A stretch of DNA of 63,836 nucleotides from an uncultured Clostridium sp. (GCA_946498245.1 CAMMNN010000018.1:1-63836), one strand, 5' to 3'. Numbered from the stretch's first letter, positions 34,178 through 43,393 are shown. Notes: a model not told the origin generated them from the sequence alone. Made by a program: numbers and translations.

Positions 34178-35812
34178 ATGAAAACTGGTACCCTTTACTA
34201 TGGAGGCCCTATTCTTACTATGGAAGATCATCTGCCGGCTCCGGAAGCCCTTTTAGTAGAAGACGGGTGCATTGCGGACCTGGGGAGTCTGGACAGCCTC
34301 AAAAAGCAGTGTTCTCCTCTTCATACGGAATACAGGGATTTAAAGGGAAAAACTCTTATGCCTGCTTTTATCGATCCACACAGCCACTTTTCCCAGTACG
34401 CCCACGCCCTGCTTCAGATTCCTCTGGAAGACGCCAAAAGCCTTTCTCAGATTCAGGAGAGAATCCGTTCTTTTCTGGACCTGCGAAGGCCATCTCCCGG
34501 GGAATGGCTCATTGCAAGGGGCTATGATCATAATCTGCTCAAAGAGCGCCGCCACCCCTCCCGCTTTGAACTGGATGCGGCCGCGCCGGATTTTCCCCTG
34601 GTACTCCAGCACCGTTCCGGACATATGGGCGTTTTTAACACCTGTGCCCTGCAGCGTTTGGGCGTCACAGCCGACACACCGTCTCCTTCCGGCGGAGCTA
34701 TTGGAAAAGAGAATGGAGAACTTACAGGCTATATGGAAGAAAACGCCTTTCTGGAATATCTGAAACGGGTTCCGTCTCCGGATTTCCAAAGTCTTTCTTC
34801 CGCTTTCCGGACTGCTCAGGAGCGCTACGCCTCCTACGGCATTACAACCATTCAGGACGGTATGATTGTTGACGAAATGATTCCCCTCTACAAGATGCTG
34901 TTGGAAGGGGATTTGCTGAAATTAGATCTTATCGGTTATCCCGGAGCAGAAAAAGGCCGCCGGTTTCTGGAAGAATTTTCTTCCTGTACCAGCGGCTGGG
35001 GCCGTTTTAAAATCGGCGGCCTCAAGATTTTTTTAGACGGCTCCCCTCAGGGCCGGACGGCCTGGATGAGAGAGCCTTATCTGCCCGACGGCTTTAGCAG
35101 CCCCGGCTATTGCGGATACGGAACCATGACAGATGAGGAGGTTTTATCCGCCGTCCGGCTGGCTCTTGACAAAAAGCTCCAGCTTTTAGCCCACTGCAAC
35201 GGCGATGCCGCAGCCCAACAGTATATCCGGGCTTTTGAAACGGCCTTTGCAGCCAGCGGCGCAGCTTCCGCCAGAGAGTTTACCGCCCCTATCCGCCCCG
35301 TCATTATCCATGCACAGCTTATCGGAAAGGATCAGCTTGTCCAGGCGGAGAAACTGGGGATGATCCCCTCCTTCTTTGCCGCCCATATCTATTACTGGGG
35401 CGACATTCATATCCAAAACTTCGGCATGGAACGGGCTTCCTGCATTAGTCCGGCGGCTACTGCCGGAAAGCTGGGAATCCCTTATACTTTCCACCAGGAC
35501 AGTCCTGTGCTGGAACCGGATATGCTGAAGACCGTGTGGTGTGCAGTCAACCGTCTTACAAAAAACGGCGTTCTGCTAGGGCCGGAGGAACGGGTATCCG
35601 CCCTTGACGCGTTAAAGGCAGTTACCATAAACGCCGCATACCAGTATTTTGAGGAATCGCAGAAAGGCAGTCTGCGTCCCGGAAAGCGGGCCGATCTGGT
35701 AATTCTGGGGGCAAATCCTCTCACGGAGCCTGAGGAGGACATCTGCCGGATCCCGGTAGCGGAAACCATCAAAGACGGAGAGTCCATTTACCGTAACCCG
35801 GCCTGTTCCTGA
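34178..35812 (+). CDS. YtcJ-type metal-dependent amidohydrolase
   Basis: 544 residues. N-terminal beta sandwich, then the TIM barrel with metal pair in MPAFIDPHSHFSQYA, HRSGHMGVF, LAHCNGDAA, the VIIHAQLI strand and FHQDSPV. C-terminal GKRADLVILGANP closes the fold. YtcJ-like enzymes hydrolyse amide, formamide or cyclic-imide bonds, and the substrate is unknown. GGAGGG precedes the ATG at 34178. Confidence 0.88.
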   Translation: MKTGTLYYGGPILTMEDHLPAPEALLVEDGCIADLGSLDSLKKQCSPLHTEYRDLKGKTLMPAFIDPHSHFSQYAHALLQIPLEDAKSLSQIQERIRSFLDLRRPSPGEWLIARGYDHNLLKERRHPSRFELDAAAPDFPLVLQHRSGHMGVFNTCALQRLGVTADTPSPSGGAIGKENGELTGYMEENAFLEYLKRVPSPDFQSLSSAFRTAQERYASYGITTIQDGMIVDEMIPLYKMLLEGDLLKLDLIGYPGAEKGRRFLEEFSSCTSGWGRFKIGGLKIFLDGSPQGRTAWMREPYLPDGFSSPGYCGYGTMTDEEVLSAVRLALDKKLQLLAHCNGDAAAQQYIRAFETAFAASGAASAREFTAPIRPVIIHAQLIGKDQLVQAEKLGMIPSFFAAHIYYWGDIHIQNFGMERASCISPAATAGKLGIPYTFHQDSPVLEPDMLKTVWCAVNRLTKNGVLLGPEERVSALDALKAVTINAAYQYFEESQKGSLRPGKRADLVILGANPLTEPEEDICRIPVAETIKDGESIYRNPACS

Positions 35813-35825
35813 CGGGCAGGGCGGG

Positions 35826-36143
35826 TTACCATGTTGCGATCTTTGTGCCCTCCCGGAGCAGATTGGCTTCATAAGTCTTAAATTCGTAGGATTCCATCAT
35901 CGGAAGGCGCTTTCTGGCAAACTCCAGATAGTGGGGAGCCTGACAATGGGCGTTTACGTCCTCAATGGTTTCCCACAGTTCAAAAACAAACATATCCGTA
36001 TCATTTTCCATAGAAGGGTAATGGGTATAGGACAGGTTTCCTTTTTCCTGGCGGGTCTTCTCCATATTGATTTTTGCAATCTCCATCAGTTGATCACGGG
36101 TTCCGGGTTTCATACGATACTTTACTGCACAAATAATTGCCAT
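35826..36143 (-). CDS. Antibiotic biosynthesis monooxygenase (ABM) domain protein
   Basis: 105 residues: a dimeric ferredoxin-like fold with EIAKINMEKTRQEKGNLSYT, then FVFELWETIEDVNAHCQAPH. ABM proteins include quinone monooxygenases and LsrG-like enzymes. The ATG at 36143 is behind GGAGG. It lies downstream of the thiolase and CoA-transferase genes on the same strand, separated by a repeat-rich 147 bases. Confidence 0.85.
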   Translation of the reverse strand: MAIICAVKYRMKPGTRDQLMEIAKINMEKTRQEKGNLSYTHYPSMENDTDMFVFELWETIEDVNAHCQAPHYLEFARKRLPMMESYEFKTYEANLLREGTKIATW

Positions 36144-36172
36144 ATTTCCTTCCTCCTGCTGTTTTTTATAGT

Positions 36173-36208
36173 TTACCATAAAATTCCGCCGCCGGACAGG
36201 CGGCATAT
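36173..36208. repeat. 36-base direct repeat, copy 1
   Basis: Begins TTACCATAAAA and ends CGGCATAT, with a GCCGCC/GGCGGC hairpin. Identical to copy 2 except at two positions. Confidence 0.85.
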
Positions 36209-36224
36209 ATTCAGGGATGCCGAT

Positions 36225-36244
36225 TGCGCCTGTCCTCAGGCGCA
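36225..36244. repeat. Hairpin between the direct repeats
   Basis: TGCGCCTG / CAGGCGCA with a TCCT loop, halfway between the two repeat copies. With the repeats it makes three successive hairpins on the transcript after the thiolase gene. Confidence 0.7.
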
Positions 36245-36251
36245 TGAAGGC

Positions 36252-36287
36252 TTACCATAAAACTCCGCCGCCGGATAGGCGGCATAT
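36252..36287. repeat. 36-base direct repeat, copy 2
   Basis: Second copy, 79 bases after the first, ending three bases before the thiolase stop codon. On the minus strand each hairpin is followed by GGAGTTTTA or similar, so weak termination is possible. Confidence 0.85.
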
Positions 36288-36290
36288 CAA

Positions 36291-37457
36291 TTACACCATC
36301 TCTATAGCTCCGGCGGCCCCCATACCTCCGCCGATGCACATAGTAATCAATCCATAGGTACCTTTTGTGTCTTCCAGATAAGACAGTGCCTTGCACAAAA
36401 GAATAGCTCCCGTTGCTCCCAAGGGGTGTCCCAGCGCCAGAGCGCCGCCTCTGGGATTTACCTTTTCCTCTGGCAGTTCCAGAGTGCGGATACACGGAAT
36501 CGCCTGGGCGGCAAAGGCTTCGTTGAGCTCGATTACGTCAAACTGACCCACTTCCATTCCAAGAAGATCCATCAGTTTTGGAACCGCCTTAATAGGCCCG
36601 ATTCCCATATATTTCGGGTCAACCCCAGCCGAAACATATCCCAGAAATTTTGCTAAGGGTTTCATACCCAGCTCTTCGGCCTTTTTTGCCGACATCAGGA
36701 CAAGAAACGCCGCGCCGTCGCTGGTTCCCGAGGAATTTCCCGCTGTAACCAGTCCGTTCTCTTTAAAGCAGGGATTTAAAGCCGCCATTTTTTCCATATT
36801 GGTATTGGCGCGGATACATTCGTCGTCGTAAAGCATACGCTTTTCCCCTTGTGGGTCTGTAAAGGAAACGGGAATGATCTCCTTTTTAAACAGCCCTTCT
36901 TCTCTGGCCTTCGCTGCTTTTTTCTGGCTTTCTAAAGCAAATCCATCCATCTCGTCTCTGGTTATGCCGTATTTTTCCGCTACGTTTTCCGCCGTAAGGC
37001 CCATTGAAATATAGATGTCCGGATTTTCTTTCAGCAGTATCGGGTCATAGGACTCCGGATCTACTGCACTCATTGGCAGCATGGACATGGATTCCACTCC
37101 TCCGGCCACAATAATGTCAGCCTGTCCCGCCATAATGGCATTTGCCGCCGTCGCAACGCTCTGAAGGCCGGAAGAACAGAAACGGTTAATGGTCTGGGCC
37201 GGAACGCAGTCCGGCAGCCCTGCGGCCTGACAAATAACCCTGGCCATATTCTTCCCCTGCATTTTCTCATGTTTCGCGCAGCCTACAATAACGTCGTCAA
37301 TCCATTCCGGATTCAGCTTTTCTGCCCGTTTTAAAACCCCTTTTAACACTTCTGCCGCAAACTGGGTCGGGTACTCCTTTACCAGCGAACCCTTGCCTGA
37401 CCGCCCAATGGGTGATCTCCCATAGGCTACAATTACTGCCTCGCCAACTTCTCTCAT
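36291..37457 (-). CDS. Acetyl-CoA acetyltransferase (thiolase)
   Basis: 388 residues. Nucleophilic Cys in [16 protein letters not shown], the base [15 protein letters not shown], and the second Cys in [12 protein letters not shown]. Condenses or splits acyl-CoA and acetyl-CoA. Follows the CoA-transferase genes by 21 bases; together they would interconvert acetoacetate (or a 3-oxoacid) and acetyl-CoA. Confidence 0.93.
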   Translation of the reverse strand: MREVGEAVIVAYGRSPIGRSGKGSLVKEYPTQFAAEVLKGVLKRAEKLNPEWIDDVIVGCAKHEKMQGKNMARVICQAAGLPDCVPAQTINRFCSSGLQSVATAANAIMAGQADIIVAGGVESMSMLPMSAVDPESYDPILLKENPDIYISMGLTAENVAEKYGITRDEMDGFALESQKKAAKAREEGLFKKEIIPVSFTDPQGEKRMLYDDECIRANTNMEKMAALNPCFKENGLVTAGNSSGTSDGAAFLVLMSAKKAEELGMKPLAKFLGYVSAGVDPKYMGIGPIKAVPKLMDLLGMEVGQFDVIELNEAFAAQAIPCIRTLELPEEKVNPRGGALALGHPLGATGAILLCKALSYLEDTKGTYGLITMCIGGGMGAAGAIEMV

Positions 37458-37478
37458 TTTACACCCCTCCTATCTCTT

Positions 37479-38159
37479 TTACTCCTCTATGGGAACCACA
37501 GGCATAACGCCTACCGTTTCAGGAATAATCAGCCGTGCCTCTGTCGCAGCCTGAACCTCCTCTGCCGTAAGTCCCTGAGCCACTTCTCTTAAAACGATCC
37601 CCTGTTCTGTTACTTCCATGAATCCCATTTCCGTAACAATGTAACGCACACAGCGGCTTCCCGTAAGGGGAAGGGTACAGGAAGTCATAATCTTGTGAGC
37701 GCCTTTATTGGTATGTTTCATGGCTACAATCACGGTTTTTGCACAGGTAACCAGGTCAACTGCCCCGCCGTAGCCTACAATCATCTTTCCGGGAATAATC
37801 CAGTTCGCCAGGTTGCCTTTTTCATCTACCTGAAGAGCCCCCAGGACAGTAACGTCAATCCGTCCGCTGCGAATTAACCCAAAGGACTCCGCACTGTCCA
37901 TAAAGGAGCCCCCGGGGAGGATTGTAGCGCTAGCAACTCCGGCGTCAAATACGTTGGGATCCTCCTTTCCGGCTTCCGGCACAGGACCCAGTCCCAGGAT
38001 CCCGTTTTCTCCGTGGAGAAAAATATGGGTATCCTCTGCAATATGATTTGCTACGTAGGTGGGAAGCCCGATTCCCAGATTCACCACCTGGCCGTCCTTC
38101 AGTTCTCTGGCTACTCTGCGGGCAATGGTATTGTTCACATCACAGGTCATATTACACAT
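37479..38159 (-). CDS. 3-oxoacid CoA-transferase, subunit B
   Basis: 226 residues. Catalytic glutamate in FLHGENGILGLGP, with GLPTYVANHI and GSFMDSAESFGLIRSGRIDV. Transfers CoA between acyl-CoA and an acid such as acetoacetate. Its start overlaps the subunit A stop by eight bases. Confidence 0.92.
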   Translation of the reverse strand: MCNMTCDVNNTIARRVARELKDGQVVNLGIGLPTYVANHIAEDTHIFLHGENGILGLGPVPEAGKEDPNVFDAGVASATILPGGSFMDSAESFGLIRSGRIDVTVLGALQVDEKGNLANWIIPGKMIVGYGGAVDLVTCAKTVIVAMKHTNKGAHKIMTSCTLPLTGSRCVRYIVTEMGFMEVTEQGIVLREVAQGLTAEEVQAATEARLIIPETVGVMPVVPIEE

Positions 38160-38799
38160 TCACCTCCACAATTCCGTTTACCATAATTCCGGGAATGGTA
38201 ACGTTCTCCGGATCGATTTCCCCCACTTCCACCAGCTTTTCCGCTTCTACAAATACCTTCTTGCAGGCTCTGGCCATCATGGGAGAAAAGTTTTTAGTGG
38301 CTCCTTTTATAAAGCAGTTTCCCATTTTGTCAACTACGTTTGCTCTCAGCAGCGCCACGTCGCCGGTAAGGGACTCTTCCAAAATGTATTTTTTTCCGTT
38401 AAACTCCCTGACCTCTTTTCCTTTTTCTACAGGAGTTCCTACGCCTACAGGCGTATAATAAGCCGGGATACCGGCCCCTCCCATTCTCAGGCTTTCGGCA
38501 AAGCTTCCCTGGGGCATCAGTTCCAGCTTGCCTTCCCCGTACAACCGCGCTCCTGCGCTACTTCTCATAAATGTGCACTTTACATGGCTGCACCGGGTGG
38601 CCAAAAGCTCTTCCAAATCCGGCCTCGTTTTTTCATTGGGGGCATTTACATAGATACGCAGATCCCTTACCTCTGTGTCTTTACAGAGAGCTCCTACGAT
38701 TTTTGCTGCAAAGCCCCTGGATCCAAAGCCCCCCAGCATCAGGGTATCTCCATCATGAATTTGTCTGGCGGCTTCTAAAGCCGTCATAATCTTTGACAT
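38152..38799 (-). CDS. 3-oxoacid CoA-transferase, subunit A
   Basis: 215 residues. The glycine-rich GDTLMLGGFGSRGFA and the CTFMRSSAGARLYGEGKLEL segment, then GAGIPAYYTPVGVGT. Forms the heterotetramer with subunit B. The ATG at 38799 has GGAGGTG six bases upstream, inside a longer frame. First gene of the operon, divergent from a TetR gene. Confidence 0.92.
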   Translation of the reverse strand: MSKIMTALEAARQIHDGDTLMLGGFGSRGFAAKIVGALCKDTEVRDLRIYVNAPNEKTRPDLEELLATRCSHVKCTFMRSSAGARLYGEGKLELMPQGSFAESLRMGGAGIPAYYTPVGVGTPVEKGKEVREFNGKKYILEESLTGDVALLRANVVDKMGNCFIKGATKNFSPMMARACKKVFVEAEKLVEVGEIDPENVTIPGIMVNGIVEVNV

Positions 38800-38933
38800 A
38801 TTGCACACCTCCATTCAGACTGTTCTTGACAAAAATCAATAAATATAATACAAATTTCTTAGTGTTATGTGGAAATTATATAGCAATATATACAAATCAT
38901 GAAGAACAAAACCCTTTCGTCTGTTTAAGGTTA

Positions 38934-38954
38934 GACAGTTTCCGGCAACTTGTC
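38934..38954. promoter_or_regulatory. Weak inverted repeat in the divergent promoter region
   Basis: GACAGTT (38934-38940) faces AACTTGTC (38947-38954); one extra base breaks the symmetry. Located where the TetR protein would act, but the match is modest. Confidence 0.25.
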
Positions 38955-38978
38955 TTGCCGCCAATTCAGGAGGATTCC

Positions 38979-39569
38979 ATGGAAAAGATAAATAAAAGCA
39001 AACGCCATATCCGTCGGGCATTTCTGACCCTGCTTTCTTCTATGCCCTTTGACCAGATCAGCGTAAAAGACATTATTGAGACGGCGGATATTGGACGCAG
39101 CACCTTCTATTTTTACTACAACAGCAAATACGACTTAGCAGAGGAAATTGAAAATGAACTGATTGAGGGGTTCACAGCCATTATGTGCCAACTGCGTCAG
39201 GCTGGAAGAACTGTTTATTACCAACAGATCACAGAAAATCACAATGATTTTTTTGTAGAATACTTTCGATTTGTAAAGAAAAACGCCCGCGCCTTTAAAG
39301 CCTTTTTAAGCCCTCAGTGCACTACCGGTTTTTCCGTCCGGTTTACTAAGGCTATTACCAAAACGCGACTGCAGACCATTCAGATATGGAACCAGAATAC
39401 CGGAAATTCTTCCTCCTGCGGCGGGGAAGCAAAGTATTACAGGGAGGAAGTCCTCAGCTCCCTGTACGTTACCCTCTTTACTTCCTGGCTGAACCGGAAT
39501 ATGGATCTCTCAGAAGAAGAAATGGCCGGTATTCTGGCCGCTATCTGGAATCCCCTTACTTCCATCTAG
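38979..39569 (+). CDS. TetR family transcriptional regulator
   Basis: 196 residues. HTH in ISVKDIIETADIGRSTFYFYY (residues about 25-45), helical C-terminal domain. AGGAGG precedes the ATG at 38979. Divergent from the CoA-transferase/thiolase operon, the likely target. Confidence 0.9.
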   Translation: MEKINKSKRHIRRAFLTLLSSMPFDQISVKDIIETADIGRSTFYFYYNSKYDLAEEIENELIEGFTAIMCQLRQAGRTVYYQQITENHNDFFVEYFRFVKKNARAFKAFLSPQCTTGFSVRFTKAITKTRLQTIQIWNQNTGNSSSCGGEAKYYREEVLSSLYVTLFTSWLNRNMDLSEEEMAGILAAIWNPLTSI

Positions 39570-39657
39570 TGTGCTGACACGTTCATTTTCAGTATAATGG
39601 CTCAGATGGAAATTCAGGCAAGTCATTATGCGAAATGTGAACGTGTCAGTGCACTAG
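39566..39657. repeat. 92-base near-palindrome between convergent genes
   Basis: CTAGTG (39566-39571) pairs with CACTAG (39652-39657); CTGACACGTTCA (39574-39585) pairs perfectly with TGAACGTGTCAG (39638-39649). TTTC/GAAA and ATAATG/CATTAT continue inward. The arm tip holds the TetR stop codon; the right arm ends four bases from the MFS stop. Bidirectional terminator or small mobile palindrome. Confidence 0.85.
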
Positions 39658-39660
39658 GAG

Positions 39661-40839
39661 CTACCGGCCGGAAGCTTCTCCGGAAGTACGGGACGCCAGC
39701 AGATATGCAGGGACACAGCAGAGGGCAATGACAGAAAGAAGCAGATACATTCCTCTGTAATCCGCCCAGGGTATCACCAGTCCTAAAATCATAGGGCCGA
39801 TTCCTATCCCCAGATCCAAGGCGATGTAAAATGTAGAATTGGCCAGACCGATCCGTTCCCGGGAAACCATTCCTATAGCGGAAGCCAGCCCTGCAGCCTG
39901 CATCGTTCCTACTCCCAGACCTGTAAAGCAGGCAGCGGCAAAAACTTCCCCATTGCCTCTTCCAAAGCTTAAAAGAGCCATTCCCGCCATAAAGGAAAGA
40001 AGGGACGGAACCATCACCGCTCTGGCCCCAAAACGGTCGAAAATCCTTCCCGTAAAGGGCCTGGAAAGAAGAATTGCAGCCGAATAAATCAGGAAAAACG
40101 CCTGGGCTCCCTGCTCTAAATGGTTTTGCTGGGAAAAGGGCGTCAAAAACGATAAGACGCCGGAATAGCAAAAATAAATGGCAGCGCATATTAAGCTGAC
40201 AGGAAGCGCTTTGGGTTCAATATAATCCGTCAGGCGGAATCCCCCGCCTTTTTCCATTTTGCCCGACCTCCGGTCCTCATAAACCTTTAAAAATGGCAGG
40301 ATCAAAATACACAGGCCGTCTATAACAGCTCCCGCTGTAAAGACGGAAATGTAGCCCGCCGCCTGCAGCAGATAATTTGCCAGAAAAGGCCCCAGAGCTG
40401 TCCCCATAGTAATACTGAGCATATAATATCCAACGCCCTCTCCCTGCCTCTCAGCAGGCAGTCTGCTGGTTACCACTGTTCCAATTACCGTCGTGCAGGC
40501 GCCATAGGCGAATCCGTGAAGGATCCGGATAAGAAGAAGGACAAAAGCATTGTCCTGGACAAAATAGGCGCAGGATATAGCTGTGCCAAAAATAGCCCCG
40601 GCAGCCAGCATTGTCCTTTTGCTCACTACTGACATCCATTTGCCGCAGAAAAAACGAGAGGCAAGAACGCCGATTACAAAAATGCTGGAAGCCAGCCCTG
40701 CCATACTGTGGCTGGTCTGGTAGGTTTCTAACGTATAAGGCGTCATGGTGACCATAAGAAGGTAGTAATTCAGCATCAGAAAAAAGTTAAAGGCAGTTCC
40801 CAAAATAAAGTCCCTGGTCCACAATTTAGGGCGGTTCAT
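39661..40839 (-). CDS. Major facilitator superfamily transporter
   Basis: 392 residues, twelve helices in two bundles of six. Conserved loop with RILHGFAYGACTTVIGTVVTSRLPAERQGEGVGYY; second half has RPFTGRIFDRFGARA. The ATG at 40839 follows GGAGG by about eleven bases. Substrate unknown. Downstream of gntP on the same strand, convergent with tetR. Confidence 0.9.
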   Translation of the reverse strand: MNRPKLWTRDFILGTAFNFFLMLNYYLLMVTMTPYTLETYQTSHSMAGLASSIFVIGVLASRFFCGKWMSVVSKRTMLAAGAIFGTAISCAYFVQDNAFVLLLIRILHGFAYGACTTVIGTVVTSRLPAERQGEGVGYYMLSITMGTALGPFLANYLLQAAGYISVFTAGAVIDGLCILILPFLKVYEDRRSGKMEKGGGFRLTDYIEPKALPVSLICAAIYFCYSGVLSFLTPFSQQNHLEQGAQAFFLIYSAAILLSRPFTGRIFDRFGARAVMVPSLLSFMAGMALLSFGRGNGEVFAAACFTGLGVGTMQAAGLASAIGMVSRERIGLANSTFYIALDLGIGIGPMILGLVIPWADYRGMYLLLSVIALCCVPAYLLASRTSGEASGR

Positions 40840-40927
40840 AATACAATATTCCTCCGTTCCGTATACTAAAATGGCCCTGCGGTTTATTTGCAAGGCCATC
40901 TGCGAATCTATCGTTTTGTTATAGCTG

Positions 40928-42223
40928 TCAATACAAAATAGGAATTAATATCAAGGCAAATATCATGGTTAGTAAGGTAATTAAAACAGTCGTGACAAAA
41001 ATCGGAATATATCCGTCCTTATGAGTCAGGCCGCTGATTGACAGCAGAGTATTAACTGCGCCGTTATGAGGCAGAGAGTCCAGTCCTACTGCGGAAATCG
41101 TAGCCAGACGGTGAAGAGCTTCCGGATTTAATCCCATTTCCAAATACCTGGGTCCCAGAGCCTCAGTACTAATAGCTAGACCGCCAGTGCTGGAACCTGA
41201 GAATCCGGCCAACAGCGTTGTTCCCAGAGCAAACGAGATGTACGGGCTCATATTCAGCGTTTCCGTCCAGGTAATTAAGGACTGAAATCCGGCTGATTCT
41301 TTCACAACGCTTCCGAATCCCACTACCGTAGCCGTAAAAAGAATAGACCGGGCGGAACTGGTGGCGCATGTATCCAAGATAGAGATAATCTGAGGAGCCA
41401 GTTCTTTAAAAAACAGACCCAGGCACACCAGGCAGCCAATGGCCATGGAAGCAACAATGGGAATATCGAAAACATTCAAAGCTATTACAACGCAGAGAGG
41501 CGGAATCAGAGCCACCACCGGCTTTACCTTCTCACCTGCTGCATTGCTTTTTTCCAGAACCTTTAAGCTGGCGTCGTCCACTTCAAAATGGCGTCCCGCT
41601 TTTCTGGCTCGGCGCTGTTCCCAAACCAAATAGATGGCGCTTAATGACAGGCAGAAGATGCCGCAGAGAATCCCCAGAAGAGGAGCCGCCATAGCAGTCG
41701 TCCCGAATGTAGTGGCACAGGTAGCGTTTGATACGGAGGGCGCCCCAGGCAGACACGCCGTGGTAAAGGTAAAAGCGCCTGTTGCAATGGCTCCCGGAAT
41801 CAGGGTTCGGGGAAGATCCGAGCGCTGGCAGACAGAAAGGGCAATGGGGTACATTGCAAAGGCCACTACCAAACCGGAGATTCCGCCATAAACCAGAACC
41901 GCACAGGCAATTACAATTCCCAGGATTGCATAATCCTTTCGGAATATTTTAGAAACAGCTCCCGCTATGGAAGACGCCGCCCCTGACAGTTCCATCAGTT
42001 TGCCAAAAATAATGCTGGTAAAAAACAACAGAAAATACGTTTTTACGTAGCCTGAAGCGCCGGTCATATAAGTTACCGTCAAAGACGCGTAGGGCGACTG
42101 GCCGCTTAAAACCGCCAGCAAAAGAGCAGATAAAATGGAAAGAAAAATAATATTCACTTTTTTAAAGGAAAAGAACATTAAAAAAGCCAGGGCCAGTATC
42201 ATCGGCAATATTTGTAACAGCAT
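40928..42223 (-). CDS. GntP family permease
   Basis: 431 residues, about twelve helices. Recurrent GGISGLVVAFAMYPIAL, the FTTACLPGAPSVSNA signature and GFSGSSTGGLAIS segment. GntP permeases import gluconate or hydroxy acids such as 3-hydroxybutyrate with H+. The latter would fit the neighbouring CoA-transferase genes, but the assignment is by context only. Confidence 0.88.
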   Translation of the reverse strand: MLLQILPMILALAFLMFFSFKKVNIIFLSILSALLLAVLSGQSPYASLTVTYMTGASGYVKTYFLLFFTSIIFGKLMELSGAASSIAGAVSKIFRKDYAILGIVIACAVLVYGGISGLVVAFAMYPIALSVCQRSDLPRTLIPGAIATGAFTFTTACLPGAPSVSNATCATTFGTTAMAAPLLGILCGIFCLSLSAIYLVWEQRRARKAGRHFEVDDASLKVLEKSNAAGEKVKPVVALIPPLCVVIALNVFDIPIVASMAIGCLVCLGLFFKELAPQIISILDTCATSSARSILFTATVVGFGSVVKESAGFQSLITWTETLNMSPYISFALGTTLLAGFSGSSTGGLAISTEALGPRYLEMGLNPEALHRLATISAVGLDSLPHNGAVNTLLSISGLTHKDGYIPIFVTTVLITLLTMIFALILIPILY

Positions 42224-42539
42224 AGTATACCTCCCAACTAATTAAAATACACCCCTAAAATTTTGGATTTGGTTTCATTGTTTTGTAAAATGTTCACTAG
42301 TGACTGAATTTATTATAATAAAATTTATACAAAATAAACAGAACATTTGATTTAGAAGTGTACTAAATTAGACAAAGGAAAAGGAGTTATTCATTTTACG
42401 GTAAAAATTCGCTGCCAGATAAGCGGCAAGTATTCAAAATTGTCAGATTTGCCATATTTCAAAAATGTATTGCTATTGTCCCTACATTTGTATATAATAT
42501 AAAAGAGCGGAGCGTCTAATTCGGAAAGGAGTTTTTGAT
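42224..42539. other. 316-base intergenic region, gntP and relB promoters
   Basis: AT-rich, no gene. Minus-strand TATAAT at 42312-42317 with a weak -35 for gntP. TCACTAGTGA (42294-42303), a perfect ten-base palindrome, lies near the predicted start point, as an operator would. On the plus strand it holds the relB promoter. Confidence 0.5.
42470..42498 (+). promoter_or_regulatory. Sigma-A promoter of relB-relE
   Basis: TTGCTA (42470-42475), 17-base spacer, TATAAT (42493-42498), 42 bases before the relB ATG. Confidence 0.75.
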
Positions 42540-42842
42540 ATGGCAAAATCAGCAAATCTATACGCACGAATCGAACCGGAAGTAAAGGAACAAGCCGAAG
42601 CAATCCTAAATGCCCTGGGTATTCCTGCTTCTAATGCCATTACCATGTTCTACAAGCAGATCATTCTCCAAAGAGGCCTGCCCTTTGAGGTAAAGCTGCC
42701 GGAGCAGCCAACAGATGCGAGCAAGATGACAGAGGCACAGCTCCACGCCGAGTTGGAGAAAGGATATGCAAATATGCAGGCGGGGCGCACCATACCTGCA
42801 GCAGACGTTTTTGCCGACATACATAAGGAGTATGGTATATGA
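42540..42842 (+). CDS. RelB/DinJ family antitoxin
   Basis: 100 residues. Ribbon-helix-helix start AKSANLYARIEPEVKEQAEA then LGIPASNAITMFYKQIIL, as in DinJ. The C-terminal half wraps the toxin. Should repress its own promoter with the toxin. Overlaps the toxin gene by four bases (ATGA), as is usual for such pairs. Confidence 0.92.
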   Translation: MAKSANLYARIEPEVKEQAEAILNALGIPASNAITMFYKQIILQRGLPFEVKLPEQPTDASKMTEAQLHAELEKGYANMQAGRTIPAADVFADIHKEYGI

Positions 42843-43168
42843 CCTATGACATACAAATGACACCGGAATCAAAAAATGACCTGCATAGCATTTTCGAATA
42901 CATTGCATTTGAGCTGCAGGCTTTTCAAAATGCAGCAGGTCAACTTAACCGTCTGGAAAAAAGCATCGCAGGATTGAATCAGATGCCAGAACGGTTCCGA
43001 TTATATGAAAAAGAACCATGGCGCAGCCGAAACTTACGCGTGATGCCTGTAGATAATTATCTGGTATTTTACATACCAGACCAAACAGAGAAAATTGTCA
43101 CAGTAATCCGTATTATCTATGACGGACGAGACATGGACAAACAGTTAAACAGAAAATACCCCCATTGA
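42839..43168 (+). CDS. RelE/ParE family toxin
   Basis: 109 residues. The ParE/RelE fold is seen in MTPESKNDLHSIFEYIAFEL and YLVFYIPDQTEKIVTVIRIIYDGRD. RelE-type members cut mRNA in the ribosome, ParE-type members poison gyrase; the two cannot be told apart from the sequence. Intact, so the module looks functional. Confidence 0.9.
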   Translation: MTYDIQMTPESKNDLHSIFEYIAFELQAFQNAAGQLNRLEKSIAGLNQMPERFRLYEKEPWRSRNLRVMPVDNYLVFYIPDQTEKIVTVIRIIYDGRDMDKQLNRKYPH

Positions 43169-43264
43169 CAATCCACCCTGTTAAACGTAAAATTAAATTG
43201 AAAAGAAAAGTTTGAATACATATTACGTCAAAGGACATAATATAGATTGTACGCCGAAGGGCAC

Positions 43265-43291
43265 GGGCACCTATCATGGTGCCCATTTTTT
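43265..43291 (+). terminator. Terminator of the toxin-antitoxin operon
   Basis: GGGCACC / GGTGCCC stem, six-base loop, then TTTTTT. Confidence 0.9.
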
Positions 43292-43393
43292 ATGTTATGC
43301 AAAAATTTTTCTCACTGAACGTAACGGGCCATCGCGCTCAAATCAACTTCCGGGCGTTGTGGCCGGGAATAATCCTGTCTATATATGTTAATA

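Noticed and set aside
36173..36287. Two 36-base repeats taken for a CRISPR remnant
   Set aside because: Only two copies, a 43-base spacer with its own hairpin, and no cas genes. They look like hairpin repeats.
39574..39598. Promoter in the long palindrome (TATAAT at 39593)
   Set aside because: The nearest -35-like CTGACA is only 13 bases away, and both neighbouring genes end here, so nothing would be transcribed.
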